Shown here piece by piece: positions 33,108 through 41,813 of a stretch of DNA of 47,951 nt. The first letter of the stretch is position 1, and each line of letters begins with the position of its first letter. The notes under the pieces were generated by a model. It was not told the origin of the DNA and made no database searches. It was given only the letters and a program-made list of their open reading frames with translations. Both the position numbers and the translations under genes were made by a program. This DNA is from Methanomicrobiales archaeon (GTDB lineage Archaea; Halobacteriota; Methanomicrobia; Methanomicrobiales; Methanospirillaceae): NCBI GenBank assembly GCA_013415565.1, contig JAAEET010000017.1:1-47951 (forward strand), given 5' to 3'.

Positions 33108-34177
33108 CCAGCACCCTCCCCGAGCAGGGCGAAGAGCCGGGCCAGTGATACGAGATCCTGCCGGTTATGGGATACGATAGGGACGAGCGGTCCCGGGTTT
33201 CCCGTGGCAAGGTAGCTCTCGTAGAATTCGGGAACCATGGCGCCCGGGATATCCCCTTCCCGCTCAATACCGAACAGATACCTCTCGAGGGTCGCCAGCC
33301 GGCAATCGGGGAACTGGTGCCGCCATCTCCTCCGGGCGATATGCAGGAGATCGTAGTGAGGATTCCTGATCCCGGCCGGACGGCCATAGAACGCGGATCG
33401 CTCCAGCAGGAACGGGATATCGAACGCCTTGCCGTTGAACGAGACGATGACCCGGTCACCGCCGATCAGATCATGGACGGCGGAGAGGGAGGGCAGCTCC
33501 TCGTCGATACCGCGGAGCAGGAACTGGGTTATCTGCAGGCAATCCCCGTGCATTTCGGCGAGCCCGAAGAGGACGATGGGCCGGGAGAAGAGCCCGAGCG
33601 TCTCGAGATCGATGAACAGCAGGTCGCGGGAGTGATAGAGTCCCGATGTCAGGAACGTGCGCTGGTGGGACGGGGAATGCCATCGCGCCACCAGGTCCGC
33701 GATTGCCGGCGTTTCGGTTCCCGAAAGGATGCGGAGCGTCTCTGATGCTGCTCTCCCGAACCGCTGGTGGCGGAGCAGGTCGGTGATGGTCCGGTAACCT
33801 TTCGCTTTCAGCCGCTGCTCGGTCTTTGCTCCGATCCCACGGACCAGCTGCAGGTCGGAGAAGAACATATCCCGCACCGCCCGCCGGTCCCGTTCGCGGA
33901 GGACCACATGGTCCCGGGAGCTGATACGGTAGCATACCCCTTCGTAGGTCTCGTGCTCGCATCCCCCGAAGATCTCATCCAGGGTCATTCCCTCGTGGGA
34001 TACAAGGAGGGTGGCAAGCTGCTCCCGGGCGGCATCGTGGTGCGATTCATAGACCCAGGAAGCATGGAAGCTGGTCCGGAATGCGGTATCGTTCCGGATG
34101 ACGGAGTAATCATGCGTCTCATCGATCCGTGAGCGCCACATCCGGGTGACGGCGGAAAAAGCGTGACCAGACTCCAT
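33104..34177 (-). CDS. MrfB/YprB-like RNase H-fold exonuclease
   Basis: A 357-residue nuclease. A helix-hairpin-helix (LVRGIGAKTEQRLKAKGY) precedes an RNase H-like exonuclease domain with DEDD-type motifs: FIDLETLGLF (D-x-E), SFNGKAFDIPFL (N...D), and SHNRQDLVSLARLF (H-N-x2-D). Bacillus MrfB is a 3'-5' exonuclease acting with MrfA on mitomycin-damaged DNA. ATG 34177 has an ATAAATAT box about 30 bp upstream; ATG 34141 is possible. Coupled to the helicase downstream by an ATGA overlap. Confidence 0.87.
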   Translation of the reverse strand: MESGHAFSAVTRMWRSRIDETHDYSVIRNDTAFRTSFHASWVYESHHDAAREQLATLLVSHEGMTLDEIFGGCEHETYEGVCYRISSRDHVVLRERDRRAVRDMFFSDLQLVRGIGAKTEQRLKAKGYRTITDLLRHQRFGRAASETLRILSGTETPAIADLVARWHSPSHQRTFLTSGLYHSRDLLFIDLETLGLFSRPIVLFGLAEMHGDCLQITQFLLRGIDEELPSLSAVHDLIGGDRVIVSFNGKAFDIPFLLERSAFYGRPAGIRNPHYDLLHIARRRWRHQFPDCRLATLERYLFGIEREGDIPGAMVPEFYESYLATGNPGPLVPIVSHNRQDLVSLARLFALLGEGAG

Positions 34178-34204
34178 GCGCTTTGATCGGGTCTCGTTTC
34201 CGGG

Positions 34205-34212
34205 ATATTTAT
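34205..34212. promoter_or_regulatory. Shared TATA-like box between exonuclease and amidotransferase genes
   Basis: ATATTTAT (ATAAATAT on the minus strand) is spaced correctly for the leftward repair operon (start 34177) and could also drive the rightward amidotransferase operon if that starts at ATG 34295. Confidence 0.45.
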
Positions 34213-34294
34213 CCTCCCGGCGTGCATGGCGAAAGTGAACCTGCCGGGCGCGAAAGACCCTTGTGTCCTGGCATCCGATCCTGTTCAGGGAGTC

Positions 34295-34936
34295 ATGATC
34301 GGCGTCTTCAGGCATGGGATCGATGAGGCACCCGGGTATATGGAGGACGTGCTGGAGGCGACAGGGAGACCCTTCCGCATATTCAATCTCTGGGAGGACG
34401 GCAGGATTCCTTCCCGGGAGTTCTCGCATCTCGTCGTGCTCGGCGGTAAAATGAGTGTGAACGATGAATCCGGGTATCCGTTCCTGATCGACGAGAAGCG
34501 GCTGATACGGGAGATGCTGGCCCGGTCCCGCCCGGTGCTCGGGATCTGCCTCGGTGCCCAGATGATCGCCTCGGCGCTCGGTGCCAGGGTGTACCGGTGC
34601 GAAAGGGAGGTCGGGTGGTCGCCGGTCATGTGGATCGGAACGCTGCCGGGCATCCCGCGGGAGACAACCGTCTTCCAGTGGCATGGAGAATCATTTGACC
34701 TCCCTGGCAGGGCACGGCTTATCTGCCGCGGGGGGCAGGTGGTAAACCAGGCGTTCGTTGTGGGATCGGCACTGGCGGTCCAGTTCCACATCGAGGTCAC
34801 CGAAGAGATGGTCAGGAAATGGACTGCCGGACATGGTGAACGGGAATCGATCTGTCGTGACACGGAAAAGTATATCCGGGGGAGCCGGCTGCTCTGCAGC
34901 CAAATCTCGGAGGCATTCATCAGGGGGCAGTATTAG
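34295..34936 (+). CDS. Class I glutamine amidotransferase-like protein
   Basis: A 213-residue stand-alone GATase-1 domain. The nucleophile elbow is VLGICLGAQMI; QWHGESFDLP and QFHIEVTEE supply the rest of the triad. It resembles GMP synthase-type amidotransferases that hydrolyse glutamine to feed ammonia to a partner, but no synthetase partner is adjacent, so the acceptor is unknown. ATG 34295 follows AGGGA and matches the usual N-terminus; ATG 34226 would add 23 residues but lies closer to the promoter than expected. HAD gene starts 2 bp after the stop. Confidence 0.85.
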   Translation: MIGVFRHGIDEAPGYMEDVLEATGRPFRIFNLWEDGRIPSREFSHLVVLGGKMSVNDESGYPFLIDEKRLIREMLARSRPVLGICLGAQMIASALGARVYRCEREVGWSPVMWIGTLPGIPRETTVFQWHGESFDLPGRARLICRGGQVVNQAFVVGSALAVQFHIEVTEEMVRKWTAGHGERESICRDTEKYIRGSRLLCSQISEAFIRGQY

Positions 34937-34938
34937 TG

Positions 34939-35721
34939 ATGCCCGAGGCATTCCTGATCGATCTCGATGGAGTCATGTACGTCGGGGATACCCCCGTCCC
35001 CGGTGCCCGCGATGCCGTAAAGTTTCTTGAAGACCAGGGCCATCCCTTCCGGTTCGTATCCAACACCACCCGGAAATCCCGGCATACCGTCGCCGGACGG
35101 CTCAGAAGCATGGGCTTCTCCATCCCGGAAGAACACATCTTCACTCCGGCAGCGGCTGCCGTCTCGTACCTGTCAGAGAATCGCCGGAAATCCGCATTTC
35201 TCCTGACGACCGATGAGGTGGCGCGGGAGATCGTGGCAGCTTCGGGCATCGTGCACCATCCCGCCACCGCAGAAACGGTGGTAATCGGCGATGCCGGGGA
35301 CCGGTTCACCTACGAATCGCTGAATGAGGCATTCCGCCTGCTGCTTGAAGGAGCCGAACTGGTGGCCCTCGAACGGGATCGGTACTGGATGGGGACCGAC
35401 GGCATGATGCTCTCTGCCGGCCCGTTTGTCGCAGCGCTTGAATACGCGGGCGGGAAGGAAGCGCTGGTGATGGGGAAACCCTCGCCGGCATTCTTCCTCC
35501 GGGCACTGGCCTCCATGGGGGCGGAACCGGGGACGGCGGCCATGATCGGGGACGATGTGGTGACCGACATCGGCGGGGCCATGTCCTGCGGGCTGTCGGG
35601 CATCCTGGTAAAGACGGGGAAGTTCCGGGAAGAGACCCTTGCCCGGGCCTCTCACCCTCCTTCGGCAGTCCTCCCCTCCCTTGCGGACCTTCCCGCCTAC
35701 CTCCGATCGTTGCGGTTGTGA
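34939..35721 (+). CDS. HAD-IIA family phosphatase
   Basis: A 260-residue HAD hydrolase with the nucleophile motif FLIDLDGVMYVGD (D9, D11), FVSNTTRKS (motif II), GKPSPAFF (motif III Lys) and MIGDDVVTDIGGA (motif IV), plus the C2B cap of the NagD/LHPP subfamily. Such enzymes dephosphorylate small phosphorylated metabolites such as nucleotides or phosphoglycolate; the substrate is not predictable here. Probably co-transcribed with the amidotransferase (2-bp gap). It converges on the methyltransferase pseudogene. Confidence 0.88.
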   Translation: MPEAFLIDLDGVMYVGDTPVPGARDAVKFLEDQGHPFRFVSNTTRKSRHTVAGRLRSMGFSIPEEHIFTPAAAAVSYLSENRRKSAFLLTTDEVAREIVAASGIVHHPATAETVVIGDAGDRFTYESLNEAFRLLLEGAELVALERDRYWMGTDGMMLSAGPFVAALEYAGGKEALVMGKPSPAFFLRALASMGAEPGTAAMIGDDVVTDIGGAMSCGLSGILVKTGKFREETLARASHPPSAVLPSLADLPAYLRSLRL

Positions 35722-35749
35722 ACCGTCACGGGATTGCCGTATTCTGCGG

Positions 35750-36635
35750 TCATTCCCCGGAAAAAAGGAGATCCGGCTCCCGCCGGCTTCCGCCGATAAT
35801 GCCGGATCGCCGGATCCGGTCCAGGGACTCCCGGCAGTATTCCGGGGAGATATCAATTCCGATAAAGCGCCGGTCATTCTTCCAGGCTGAAGGGATCGAG
35901 CACGAGATCGTTTTGGTAGGAGAAGAGCTTGAGGAGCCGGCGGGGGATCTCTTCGGGAAACATCGCCGGATGACCGTGATCTTTCATCCGGGTCTCCGGA
36001 GGGACAACCCATCGTCCGAAGACCCATTCCTTGAACTCTTCGTCGGTAATATCGATATCGTCCCGGCTCCCTGCTTTCTTGTGGGTCTCCTTGTCGAAGA
36101 CCTCGATGAACTCCCAGGTGTATTTGAGGTAGGGCATGGAGGGTGATTTCCAGCTCCCCCAGGCGGTGTATTTGGCATTGTAGTTGTTCTTTTCCCAGAG
36201 GATCTCTGCCTTCCAGAGAAGGCCGAGTTTGAGGAGCTGGGAGGAGACGAGGTGGTGGGTGGGAATATAATCGGAGAAGAGCGGCTGGATGTTCACCGCC
36301 ATCCTGCCACCCGGCTTCAGGACCCGGACACACTCCCTCCAGATGGCGTGAAGCGTTGAAAAGTAGGCATTCCATTCCTGGGTATCGTCGTGCGGATCCC
36401 GGGCGTAGGAGTGGCCGAAATTATAGGGAGGAGAGGTCACGATGATATCGATACAGTCATCGGGGAAGAGCTGCAGGACTCTCACGGCATCCCCGCAGAT
36501 GATCCGGTTGACATATTCCTGCACGCCGGCAGGCTCGGGGCTGCGGATCGCCGTTCGGGCATGTTTCGTGCCTCCCCGGATGCGTTCCTTTCCCGCTTTG
36601 TCAGGGATCTTCTCAATCCGCGCCTGCTTTGGCAT
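35750..36635 (-). pseudogene. DNA N4/N6-methyltransferase, frameshifted and missing SAM motif I
   Basis: A beta-class DNA methyltransferase. The first frame (36635-35874, 253 residues) has the catalytic motif TSPPYNFGHSY, VLKPGGRMAVNI, and ends LVLDPFSLEE. The family continues from DPF into a GSGTT SAM-binding loop, which is absent. Shifted frame from 35887 to 35750 encodes the expected C-terminus (AWKNDRRFIGIDISPEYC..). So a short deletion removed motif I and shifted the frame. It could also be an assembly error. ATG 36635 has a GGATTAATG box about 27 bp upstream. No restriction enzyme gene is adjacent. It should be inactive as read. Confidence 0.85.
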
Positions 36636-36762
36636 TTCAAGAGGTATTGGCCAACCGTCATCATTAATCCTTTCGTGGAACCGGAAAAAGACCTGCAGTG
36701 GAAATATGGGAAGGTGAAAACCGTTTAATCCCGCGGACGGATATATAGTAAGGTGATACGGG

Positions 36763-37494
36763 ATGCTGGATATTGAAGATCTCCACGTGAAGATAGGAGA
36801 CCGGGAGGTGCTCCATGATATCAATCTCCATATCGGGGAAGGGGAGACCCATGTGCTGATGGGGCCGAACGGTTCCGGCAAGACCACCCTCCTCCGAACG
36901 ATTATGGGGTTTGCCGGGCTCGAGGTGACCAGGGGGACGATCCGCTTCAAGGGGAAGGACATCACCCGCCTGCCCATCCATGAACGGGCACAGCTTGGGA
37001 TGGGAATGCAGTTCCAGCGCCCGCCGACCATTGCCGGGCTGAAACTCGGGAAACTCCTCCAGGTCACCTCCGGCGGCAACAGTGAGGCGGTGAGCGATAC
37101 CGCCACCTTCCTCCATATGGATGCCTTCCTCGAGCGGGCCATCAACCAGGGATTTTCGGGTGGGGAGATCAAGCGGAGCGAAGTACTCCAGCTGATGATC
37201 CAGAAACCGGACTTCGTTATGCTCGACGAGCCGGAGAGCGGGGTGGATCTGGAGAACATCTCCCTGATCGGGAATGCCATCGCCAAGCTGCTTGACAAGG
37301 ATGTCCACATCGTGAACCGGAGGAAGAGCGGCCTCGTGATCACCCATACCGGCTATATCCTGGATTACCTCGATGCCGATTTCGGACACGTGATGTGCGA
37401 CGGTGTGTTCCGGTGCCATGGTAATCCGCGGGAGATCCTGAAGGTGATCAAAACCTCGGGATACAAGGAGTGTCTTGCATGTCAGAAAATATAG
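36763..37494 (+). CDS. sufC: SufC-type Fe-S assembly ATPase
   Basis: A 243-residue cytosolic ABC ATPase with Walker A GPNGSGKTT (34-42), the signature FSGGEIKRSE, and Walker B FVMLDEPESGVDL. SufC powers the SufB scaffold that builds Fe-S clusters. A GGTGAT ribosome site lies 5 bp before ATG 36763. It overlaps sufB by 16 bp. The two-gene sufCB unit without SufD/S/U is usual in methanogens and also fits the proposed SUF-like minimal system (SmsCB). Confidence 0.93.
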   Translation: MLDIEDLHVKIGDREVLHDINLHIGEGETHVLMGPNGSGKTTLLRTIMGFAGLEVTRGTIRFKGKDITRLPIHERAQLGMGMQFQRPPTIAGLKLGKLLQVTSGGNSEAVSDTATFLHMDAFLERAINQGFSGGEIKRSEVLQLMIQKPDFVMLDEPESGVDLENISLIGNAIAKLLDKDVHIVNRRKSGLVITHTGYILDYLDADFGHVMCDGVFRCHGNPREILKVIKTSGYKECLACQKI

Positions 37495-38594
37495 ACCAGA
37501 TGCTGGATCTCTCTGAGAAGGACCAGGAACGGCTTGCCCAGACCGGGCTTGAGGTCGACCTGAAGAACCGGTCCGGGAGTTTTTTCCAGGTGGACCAGGA
37601 GATCAAGCAGGTGGCATCCCTCGAGAAGGGGATCGAGGTCCTGGCCATCAGCGAGGCCCTGAAGAAATATGACTGGCTTGAGGAGTATTCCTGGAAGCTC
37701 GTACCGAAGGACAAAGACCAGTATACCCGGTATGTTGCCGAGCAGCCGGAACAGAACGGCTTCGTGGTCATCGCCCGCAGGGGGAGCCGGTCGGTCTACC
37801 CCCTCCAGGCCTGTCTCTTCCTCGCCAGGGGCAATGTCCAGCATGTCCACAATATCGTGATCGCGGAAGAAGGGGCCGAACTGCACATCATCTCCGGATG
37901 TGCCAGCGCATCCTATACCAAAACCGGGTCCCACCTCGGGGTGACGGAATTTTACATCGGCAAAGACGCCCGGGTCACCTCAACCATGATCCACAACTGG
38001 GGAGAGGAGATCAGCGTCTTTCCCCGTTCCGCTTCTGTCGTCGAAGAAAACGGGGTATTCCTCTCAAACTACGTCTGCATGCAGCCGGTGAGGAAGATCC
38101 AGATGTCGCCGGTGGCGCACCTGAAGGGAAAGAACTCGGTTGCCCGGTTCAGCAGTATCGTGGTATCTACCCCCGGATCAGCCATGGATCTCGGTTCGGT
38201 GGCGCATCTGTCCGCAGAAGGTGCCAGCGCCGAACTCCTCACCCGCGCCATAACGACCGGCGGATCCATTGTGTCGCGGGGGATGATCGAGGGACAGGTC
38301 CGGAGCACGAGAGGACACATCGAATGCAAGGGACTGATTCTGAAAGACGGGGTGATCCATGCCATCCCGGAGATCAAGGGAGACGTGGTCGATACCGAAC
38401 TCTCCCACGAAGCCGCCGTGGGAAAGATCGCCCGGGACGAGATCGAGTACCTGATGTCACGCGGGCTCTCCGAGGATGAGGCCACCGCAACCATCATCCG
38501 GGGATTCCTGGACGTGAAGATCGCCGGTCTGCCGGATGTCCTCCAGAAGCAGATCGATGCGGCGATCGATGCCGCGGAGAAGAGCGGGTTCTGA
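37479..38594 (+). CDS. sufB: SufB-type Fe-S cluster scaffold
   Basis: A 371-residue beta-helical SufB/D protein. It keeps the scaffold residues expected of a functional SufB: a cysteine in HIECKGLIL and histidine in LSHEAAVGKIARDEIEYL, which correspond to the cluster-handling Cys and His of bacterial SufB. The C-terminal helical RGLSEDEATATIIRGFL is typical. ATG 37479 follows AAGGAG and lies inside the end of sufC. Acts in the cytoplasm with SufC. Confidence 0.92.
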   Translation: MSENIDQMLDLSEKDQERLAQTGLEVDLKNRSGSFFQVDQEIKQVASLEKGIEVLAISEALKKYDWLEEYSWKLVPKDKDQYTRYVAEQPEQNGFVVIARRGSRSVYPLQACLFLARGNVQHVHNIVIAEEGAELHIISGCASASYTKTGSHLGVTEFYIGKDARVTSTMIHNWGEEISVFPRSASVVEENGVFLSNYVCMQPVRKIQMSPVAHLKGKNSVARFSSIVVSTPGSAMDLGSVAHLSAEGASAELLTRAITTGGSIVSRGMIEGQVRSTRGHIECKGLILKDGVIHAIPEIKGDVVDTELSHEAAVGKIARDEIEYLMSRGLSEDEATATIIRGFLDVKIAGLPDVLQKQIDAAIDAAEKSGF

Positions 38595-38601
38595 TACTGT
38601 C

Positions 38602-39255
38602 ATGACTGGAGAGGACCGGTGGGAGCAGGAACGACGGAGAATGGTCGAGATGCAGATCGCTGCACGCGGAGTGAAAGACGAGCGGGTTCTTGCAGCGATG
38701 CGGTCGGTTCCACGCCACCTGTTCGTCCCGCTCACCTTCCGCGAGGGAGCCTACAACGACTGCCCTCTCCCGATCGGCAGGGGACAGACCATCTCCCAGC
38801 CCTACATCGTCGCGGTCATGACCGAGCTCCTCAGGCTGGAGCCGGGCGACCGGGTGCTTGAGATCGGGGGCGGAAGCGGATACCAGGCGGCAATCCTCGG
38901 AACCCTGGCCCGGGACGTGATCTCCATCGAACGGATACCCGAGGTCGCCCGGATGGCAGAGGAGAACCTCTCCGAGACGGGAATCGTCAACGTCACCATC
39001 GTTATCGGAAATGGCACGCTGGGCTACCCGGACAAAGCGCCGTATGACGCGATCCTCATCACCGCGGCAGCCCCTGAAGTCCCCCCTCCCCTCATCGATC
39101 AACTTGCGGAAGGGGGGCGACTGGTCGCCCCTGTCGGTTCGCGCGACCTGCAGGAACTGGTCCGGTGCACGAAAAAGGAGGGAGCGATCACCAGGGAGTA
39201 CTTCGGCGGAGTGGTCTTTGTCCCCCTCCTGGGCCGGCATGGGTGGCCGGAATGA
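38602..39255 (+). CDS. pcm: Protein-L-isoaspartate O-methyltransferase
   Basis: Repairs damaged proteins by methylating isoaspartyl residues with SAM. The 217-residue protein has RGQTISQPYIVAVMTELL and the SAM motif VLEIGGGSGYQAAIL (family often has GTGSGY). C-terminal REYFGGVVFVPLLG. ATG 38602 lies 8 bp after the sufB stop; its stop overlaps the next gene as ATGA, so it is operonic with both sides. Confidence 0.93.
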   Translation: MTGEDRWEQERRRMVEMQIAARGVKDERVLAAMRSVPRHLFVPLTFREGAYNDCPLPIGRGQTISQPYIVAVMTELLRLEPGDRVLEIGGGSGYQAAILGTLARDVISIERIPEVARMAEENLSETGIVNVTIVIGNGTLGYPDKAPYDAILITAAAPEVPPPLIDQLAEGGRLVAPVGSRDLQELVRCTKKEGAITREYFGGVVFVPLLGRHGWPE

Positions 39256-39899
39256 TCCCTGCCCGGATCTACGACGTAACCCGCCCCCTTGCGCCGGGGT
39301 GCGTGGTCTATCCCGGAGATATCGTTCCTGAGTTCCGGGAGGAGGACCACGGGAAGTACCGGATTACCGGGCTGATCTTGAGTTCCCATTCGGGGACCCA
39401 CATCGATGCCCCGTCCCACTTCCTTGAGTCAGGGAGAGCTGTCGACGAGCTGCCGTTTTCCGCGCTCATGGGGTGGTGCAGGGTGATCGATTGTTCAGGA
39501 GCAGGAAACGAGATCACCGCGGCAGATATCGGGGGAAAGATCCGAGGGACAGACAAGATCCTGCTCAAGACAGCATTCTCGGGAAAGCACCGGTTCTCTG
39601 AGGAGTATCCTGCACTCTCGGCCGAAGCCTCAAGGGTTCTTGCCGGGGAGGGCATCACCTGTATCGGGACCGATGCTCCCTCCATCGAGGGATACCGGAG
39701 CGGCGGCGAGGTGCACCGGACGCTGCTCTCAGCGGGTATGGTGATCATCGAGCTCCTCGATCTTTCAGAAGTTCGCTCCGGGGAGTACTGGATGATCGCC
39801 CTCCCGCTCAGACTGCGGGGGTGTGACGGTTCACCCTGCAGGGTGCTGCTTCTCGATGGATGCGATCACGACGGAACGCCCTGCGGAGGACGAACGTAA
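39252..39899 (+). CDS. Cyclase-family (KynB-like) metal hydrolase
   Basis: A 215-residue protein of the 'cyclase' family with the metal site HSGTHIDAPSHF near residue 45 and IGTDAPSIEG later. Members include kynurenine formamidases and other amide or lactone hydrolases; archaeal ones are mostly uncharacterised and no tryptophan-degradation genes are nearby. Start overlaps pcm (ATGA) and its stop shares one base with the next start (TAATG). Confidence 0.88.
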   Translation: MIPARIYDVTRPLAPGCVVYPGDIVPEFREEDHGKYRITGLILSSHSGTHIDAPSHFLESGRAVDELPFSALMGWCRVIDCSGAGNEITAADIGGKIRGTDKILLKTAFSGKHRFSEEYPALSAEASRVLAGEGITCIGTDAPSIEGYRSGGEVHRTLLSAGMVIIELLDLSEVRSGEYWMIALPLRLRGCDGSPCRVLLLDGCDHDGTPCGGRT

Positions 39900-40504
39900 T
39901 GGACATCATCACGGAAGCGGTGAAACGCCTTGAAAACCGGATCCACGGGTCCGGTTCGGAAGAAGGGATTGTCACCATACAGACCGATCCGGATAGGGTC
40001 ATATGCCAGTACGAGCGGGGAGCCTGTCTCAAAGCGACATATGGCGGCCGTTCGGCAGAGTTTGTGACCATGGATCCGGTTACGGCAAAAACGAGGATCG
40101 GTTTTATGTTCGGGGCAGTGCTCGGTACGCTGCCCCAGCGTGCGGCCGCGTGCGCCATCATGAATGTTGCCACCGGTTTTTTCTGCCTCTCCCGGACGCT
40201 GAAGGCATGTGATCCCGTGGCGCACAGGGAGTGCCGTGCCGCGCTCAGGAAAGAGATCGGCGGAGAGAGCATGTATCCCGTCGGAATAGACGGGAATGCC
40301 CTGGCCGGATTCGGGAACGTGGTGAAAAGCCCCGAAGAGGCAGGGGTGATTCTCGTCGTAGGAGACGGCCTGATCGGGCCTGGTGCCGGCGATCTCCTTG
40401 CCAGGTATGCCGGAGAAAAACGCATCATCCTTCTCTCTCCCTCGACGGCCGGGGTGAGCGCCCTGCTGGGCTGCACCCACTGGTGCCCCTTCGGGAAAGG
40501 ATAA
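39899..40504 (+). CDS. Hypothetical protein, Rossmann-like C-terminus
   Basis: A 201-residue protein not assigned to a family. The N-terminal part has alternating strands and helices with Ala-rich GFMFGAVLGTLPQRAAACAIMN; the middle has a Cys-containing helix (LKACDPVAHRECRAAL). The C-terminal VILVVGDGLIGPGAGDLL looks like a nucleotide- or ligand-binding Rossmann strand-loop. It ends CTHWCPFGKG, with two cysteines. It is tightly coupled to the cyclase-like hydrolase (TAATG), so a shared pathway is plausible. No function is claimed. Confidence 0.7.
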   Translation: MDIITEAVKRLENRIHGSGSEEGIVTIQTDPDRVICQYERGACLKATYGGRSAEFVTMDPVTAKTRIGFMFGAVLGTLPQRAAACAIMNVATGFFCLSRTLKACDPVAHRECRAALRKEIGGESMYPVGIDGNALAGFGNVVKSPEEAGVILVVGDGLIGPGAGDLLARYAGEKRIILLSPSTAGVSALLGCTHWCPFGKG

Positions 40505-40539
40505 CCCTTTTTCATCACCGCGGGATACCTATTCTCCGT

Positions 40540-41790
40540 ATGCTCTTCGGCTCTTCCGGGATCAGGCGAAAGTACGGGCCGGAACTGGTGGAAATTGCAC
40601 AGGCTCTCGGCCCGTGTCTCGGGCGGCGCGGCGGTGTGACCCTCACCGGCAGGGATACCCGGACCACGGGTCCGGTGCTGAACCGCCTTGTATCGGCAGG
40701 AATCATTGCCGCGGGCGGACAGGTCCGTGACACCGGCGTGGCACCGACTCCTGCGGTGGCCTTCGGGACCCGCGGTGTCACAACCGGGGTCATGATCACC
40801 GCTTCGCACAATCCGGAGGAATACAACGGCTTCAAGTTGTTCAATCCCGATGGTTCGTCATTTTCCGGGGATCAGCAGCGGGAGATTGAGGAGAATCTGC
40901 CGGGAAAGGAATGGGCGGCGTGGGACGGCCAGGGGGAACTCCGGGAGGTGGATGCCCTGACGCCCTATATCCATGCCATCTTCCGGAAACGTTCATCTCT
41001 CGACGGTCTTCCCCTCGTTCTCGACTGCGGGAACGGCGCCGGCAGCGTGGCAAGTCCGGCCCTGCTGGCCCTTCTCGAAGCAGACATCTCCTGCGTGAAC
41101 TGCAATCCCTCGGGTCATTTCGCCCGGCCTTCAGAACCTCTCGAGGAATACCTCGGGTACATCGGGAACCTGGTCCGGAAACGGGGTGCCGCCGGTGCGG
41201 TGGTTCATGACGGGGATGCAGACCGGATGATGGCCTTCGACCGCAGGGGGAGGTATATCACCGGCGACCGCCTCCTGATGCTCTTTGCAACCTACCTCTC
41301 TGCCCGGGAGGTGGTGACCACCTACGATGCAACCATGGCCATCGAGGAGATCGCCACGGTCAGGAGAACCCCGGTCGGGGATACCTATGTGTCAGCCGAG
41401 CTCAGCCGGTGGGGGACCTTTGGCGGCGAGCCGTCCGGTGCCTGGATCTTTCCGGAACACTCCCTCTGCCCGGACGGCCCCTACGCCGCGGCCCTCTATG
41501 CTGAGATAGCCCGTGAATGGGACGTTGCTGCCGAGATCGACAGGATGCCGGCATACCCGGTGCTGCGTGAATCACTGCCCTGTGACGATGCCGGGGATGT
41601 TCTGAGGGCAATCGGCGCCGGTTCCCCGACCGATGGTATCCGCCTCGCCGGAGAGGAGGGCTGGTGTCTCATCCGGGCTTCCGGAACGGAGCCCAAGATC
41701 CGGCTCACGGCCGAGGGCACCGATCGCCGGGCTGCAGAAGCCATGCTTGCCAGGGGTCGGAACCTCCTCAAATCGAGGAAAAGTGCTTAA
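40540..41790 (+). CDS. glmM: Phosphoglucosamine mutase-like hexose phosphate mutase
   Basis: A 416-residue alpha-D-phosphohexomutase. Phosphoserine S89 sits in ITASHNPEEYNG, the Mg-binding loop is DGDADR (224-229), the sugar loop is GGEPSG and the phosphate site is RASGTEPKIR. In this operon, beside two glmU-like genes and glmS, conversion of GlcN-6-P to GlcN-1-P is the likely role; phosphomannomutase activity is an alternative. ATG 40540 gives MLFGSSGIRR as in relatives. Confidence 0.88.
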   Translation: MLFGSSGIRRKYGPELVEIAQALGPCLGRRGGVTLTGRDTRTTGPVLNRLVSAGIIAAGGQVRDTGVAPTPAVAFGTRGVTTGVMITASHNPEEYNGFKLFNPDGSSFSGDQQREIEENLPGKEWAAWDGQGELREVDALTPYIHAIFRKRSSLDGLPLVLDCGNGAGSVASPALLALLEADISCVNCNPSGHFARPSEPLEEYLGYIGNLVRKRGAAGAVVHDGDADRMMAFDRRGRYITGDRLLMLFATYLSAREVVTTYDATMAIEEIATVRRTPVGDTYVSAELSRWGTFGGEPSGAWIFPEHSLCPDGPYAAALYAEIAREWDVAAEIDRMPAYPVLRESLPCDDAGDVLRAIGAGSPTDGIRLAGEEGWCLIRASGTEPKIRLTAEGTDRRAAEAMLARGRNLLKSRKSA

Positions 41791-41813
41791 GGGCGCAGGG
41801 TGAGGATAGCTGT

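Noticed and set aside
35750-36635. Active restriction-modification system
   Set aside because: The methyltransferase lacks motif I and no endonuclease-like gene is adjacent; the neighbours are a HAD phosphatase and sufC.
36636-37343. N-terminal extension of the methyltransferase frame across sufC
   Set aside because: It is antisense to sufC and has no methyltransferase similarity. A promoter box sits about 27 bp before ATG 36635.
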